This document shows, in pieces, positions 6,275 through 7,277 of a stretch of DNA of 7,277 nucleotides (positions within the stretch are counted from its first letter, which is position 1; every line of letters starts with the position of its first letter). The translations under genes were made by a program, and so were the position numbers. The DNA is from Pirellulales bacterium. GTDB lineage: Bacteria > Planctomycetota > Planctomycetia > Pirellulales > Thermoguttaceae. The notes below the pieces were generated by a model. The model did not search any database. It was not told the origin of the DNA and was given only the letters and a program-made list of their open reading frames with translations. Location of the stretch: assembly GCA_030642635.1 (NCBI GenBank), contig DAOWNK010000164.1:1-7277 (forward strand). The letters run 5' to 3'.

Positions 6275-6472
6275 ATGACCACGAAAAAAGAATTCGATTG
6301 CATCGAGTACAAACGTGCAATCCAGGCAAAACATGCTGCCGAGACGCGAACACTCAGCCCTAATGAAAAAACCACGCGACGAGCACAGTGGTTGGCGGAA
6401 TCAGACAATCAGGCCGCGCAATTGTGGCGCGAATTGTGCAACAAACAAGGCACGGTAATATCGTCGCAGTGA
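6275..6472 (+). CDS. Small protein of unknown function (65 aa, FDCIEYKR motif)
   Basis: A 65-aa, soluble, charged protein beginning 4 bp after the metallolyase stop. An in-frame GTG at 6263 would add four residues, but the ATG at 6275 has the better-placed ribosome binding site. The N-terminal motif FDCIEYKRAIQAK (7-19), then TRTLSPNEKTTRRAQWL and a C-terminal helix with LWREL, resembles a recalled group of small uncharacterised bacterial proteins with the layout FDCVEMKR... (M/L)(T/S)PEEE... W. I know no assigned function. Members are, to my recollection, often found near toxin genes or regulatory loci, but no toxin is visible here. There is no signal peptide, membrane segment or recognisable DNA-binding motif. 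Its tight spacing suggests expression together with the citrate-synthase-like gene. Confidence 0.7.
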   Translation: MTTKKEFDCIEYKRAIQAKHAAETRTLSPNEKTTRRAQWLAESDNQAAQLWRELCNKQGTVISSQ

Positions 6473-6499
6473 GTTGGAGCCGATCAGCGGATCGCACAG

Positions 6500-6526
6500 A
6501 CGACTTGCCCACAACAAGTCGTGGGC
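6500..6526. other. Overlapping hairpins in the convergent gap
   Basis: The 70-bp gap between the two converging genes holds an 8-bp stem (ACGACTTG 6500-6507 with CAAGTCGT 6515-6522, 7-nt loop). A second 6-bp stem overlaps it (GCCCAC 6507-6512 with GTGGGC 6521-6526). The two share bases, so only one full stem can form at a time. A 5-bp palindrome (CGATC/GATCG, 6481-6494) lies just before. No T tract follows on either strand, so a simple intrinsic terminator is not supported, although the place between convergent genes is where a transcript end is expected. Confidence 0.4.
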
Positions 6527-6542
6527 ATGTTTCGACATTGAT

Positions 6543-7277
6543 TTATCCTGCTGTGCAGAGTGGCTCTTCGCTATCGACCAGTTCTGCTTCGGCCCTTGCG
6601 AGCAATGTGGTCGGTTTTTCTCCGGCCCAGGCATCCACGGCGACGACCTTTGGTGTTATTTCGATTCCTAGTTCGGAATCGCACCACGACGCTTGCTCAC
6701 GGGTGCGATCGCAGAATGTATGTGCTTCGTCGAGTCCGGTTTGTGTCAAGACGACGGCGAATGCATTGTATTGATATCGTGAGACAAAGTCGTTTTTGCG
6801 CGAGAGTTGCTGTATTTTTTCGGCCATCGTCTTGATCACCCGTTCGGCGATGTCGTCGCCGTAGACGTTGCGTACCTCCTCGATCTGCTCGATCGTAATA
6901 ATGGCCAGCGAGAATTGCGTGCGGTGGCGATTCTTGGCCGCAAGCAGCATGTCGAGCACTTCCTCCAGCCCGCGCCGGCTTCCCAGGCCGGTCGATGCGT
7001 CTATACGCATGTCAACGAAGCTGGCGAGCTGCCTGGTCTGCTGGTCGACCAGATGGTTGTCGATGGCTTTTGTAATAGCGCTTAGCTCATCGGCGTTCGG
7101 CAGGTCTTCTCTGACGTGTTGCACGGCTTGCATCCAGGACTGGATCGTGCACTGGAGGGTCAGGATCAGGTCGGTTCTTGTGATGACCCCGCAAAGTCGG
7201 CCGTCGTCGAGCACGGGCAGGCAGGAGATGTTCTTATTGATCAGATAGGCAACGGCCGGATTCAGCGGTGAGTCGGC
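6543..7277 (-). CDS. CBS-GGDEF protein with degenerate active site, 5' end outside the window
   Basis: The gene runs leftward and is open to the right edge. The GTG at 7214 is not its true start, because the same frame continues upstream as ADSPLNPAVAYLINKNISCLP, which completes a CBS domain with PVLDDGRLCGVITRTDL. CBS domains usually come in pairs and bind adenosyl ligands, so more N-terminal sequence is expected. A helical linker follows, then a GGDEF domain with DASTGLGSRR (like DxLTGLxNRR). The GGDEF motif itself is QYNAF (6759-6773), and the metal-binding D of the DxD strand is replaced (ITIE), so diguanylate cyclase activity is very unlikely. The inhibitory-site RxxD is kept as RKND (6789-6800), exactly five residues before QYNAF as in active cyclases, so c-di-GMP binding remains possible. 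No membrane segment is visible. Likely a cytosolic signalling receptor or pseudo-enzyme. Confidence 0.85.
   Translation of the reverse strand, partial: ADSPLNPAVAYLINKNISCLPVLDDGRLCGVITRTDLILTLQCTIQSWMQAVQHVREDLPNADELSAITKAIDNHLVDQQTRQLASFVDMRIDASTGLGSRRGLEEVLDMLLAAKNRHRTQFSLAIITIEQIEEVRNVYGDDIAERVIKTMAEKIQQLSRKNDFVSRYQYNAFAVVLTQTGLDEAHTFCDRTREQASWCDSELGIEITPKVVAVDAWAGEKPTTLLARAEAELVDSEEPLCTAG

Noticed and set aside
5185..6408. Open frame of 407 codons on the minus strand opposite the metallolyase
   Set aside because: Same codon-aligned antisense phase as above. The sense protein has complete catalytic motifs and the antisense product resembles nothing I recognise.
6502..6525. H-type RNA pseudoknot formed by the two overlapping stems in the convergent gap
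   Set aside because: The segment order fits, but after trimming shared bases both crossing loops would have zero nucleotides, which is sterically not possible. Alternative hairpins are the better reading.
6388..6774. Rightward open frame of 128 codons reaching into the CBS-GGDEF gene
   Set aside because: It overlaps the end of the small protein and the antisense side of a GGDEF domain that has clear homology. Its serine-rich translation looks like an antisense shadow.

Overview
The window looks like chromosomal DNA from an anaerobic or fermentative bacterium, and I would guess the Planctomycetota (Phycisphaerae-like lineages) first. This guess rests on recalled gene types and repeat style, not on a marker gene. 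The supporting signs are a moderately GC-rich, G/C-third-position coding style, an alternative bacterial GlmU, an ADP-forming acyl-CoA synthetase, a Re-citrate-synthase-like enzyme, and a different short repeat in each of three intergenic gaps.

Layout: six genes run rightward from 30 to 6472 and one gene runs leftward from the right edge to 6543. In order they are a 723-aa fused NDP-forming acyl-CoA synthetase (30-2201), an 80-aa acyl carrier protein (2328-2570), glucosamine-6-phosphate deaminase NagB (2591-3367), a 429-aa sugar nucleotidyltransferase with a left-handed beta-helix of the alternative GlmU type (3460-4749), a 464-aa DRE-TIM metallolyase close to Re-citrate synthases (4876-6270), and a 65-aa protein of unknown function (6275-6472). 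The leftward gene (6543-7277, cut by the window edge) encodes a CBS-GGDEF protein with a ruined GGDEF active site but an intact RxxD inhibitory-site motif.

Two junctions are tight and look translationally or transcriptionally linked: ACP to nagB (20 bp) and the metallolyase to the small protein (4 bp). The other three gaps on the + strand each hold a distinct repeat: a telomere-like TTAGGGA heptamer inverted repeat (2212-2292), a degenerate YGGTANR heptamer tandem followed by a GC-rich hairpin (3369-3420), and a perfect 30-bp inverted repeat with a 36-nt spacer (4763-4858). These probably divide the row into separately expressed or differently stable transcript segments.

Functionally, NagB and the GlmU-like protein belong to amino-sugar metabolism (fructose-6-P / glucosamine-6-P / UDP-GlcNAc). 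The acyl-CoA synthetase and the citrate-synthase-like enzyme both act around acetyl-CoA, and the ACP belongs to acyl-chain synthesis. The window reads as a cluster of central-metabolism genes. I saw no phage, IS element, CRISPR array, tRNA or rRNA gene, and I did not find convincing evidence for an entirely new system. The most interesting items are the repeats, the inactive GGDEF receptor candidate and the citrate-synthase question.
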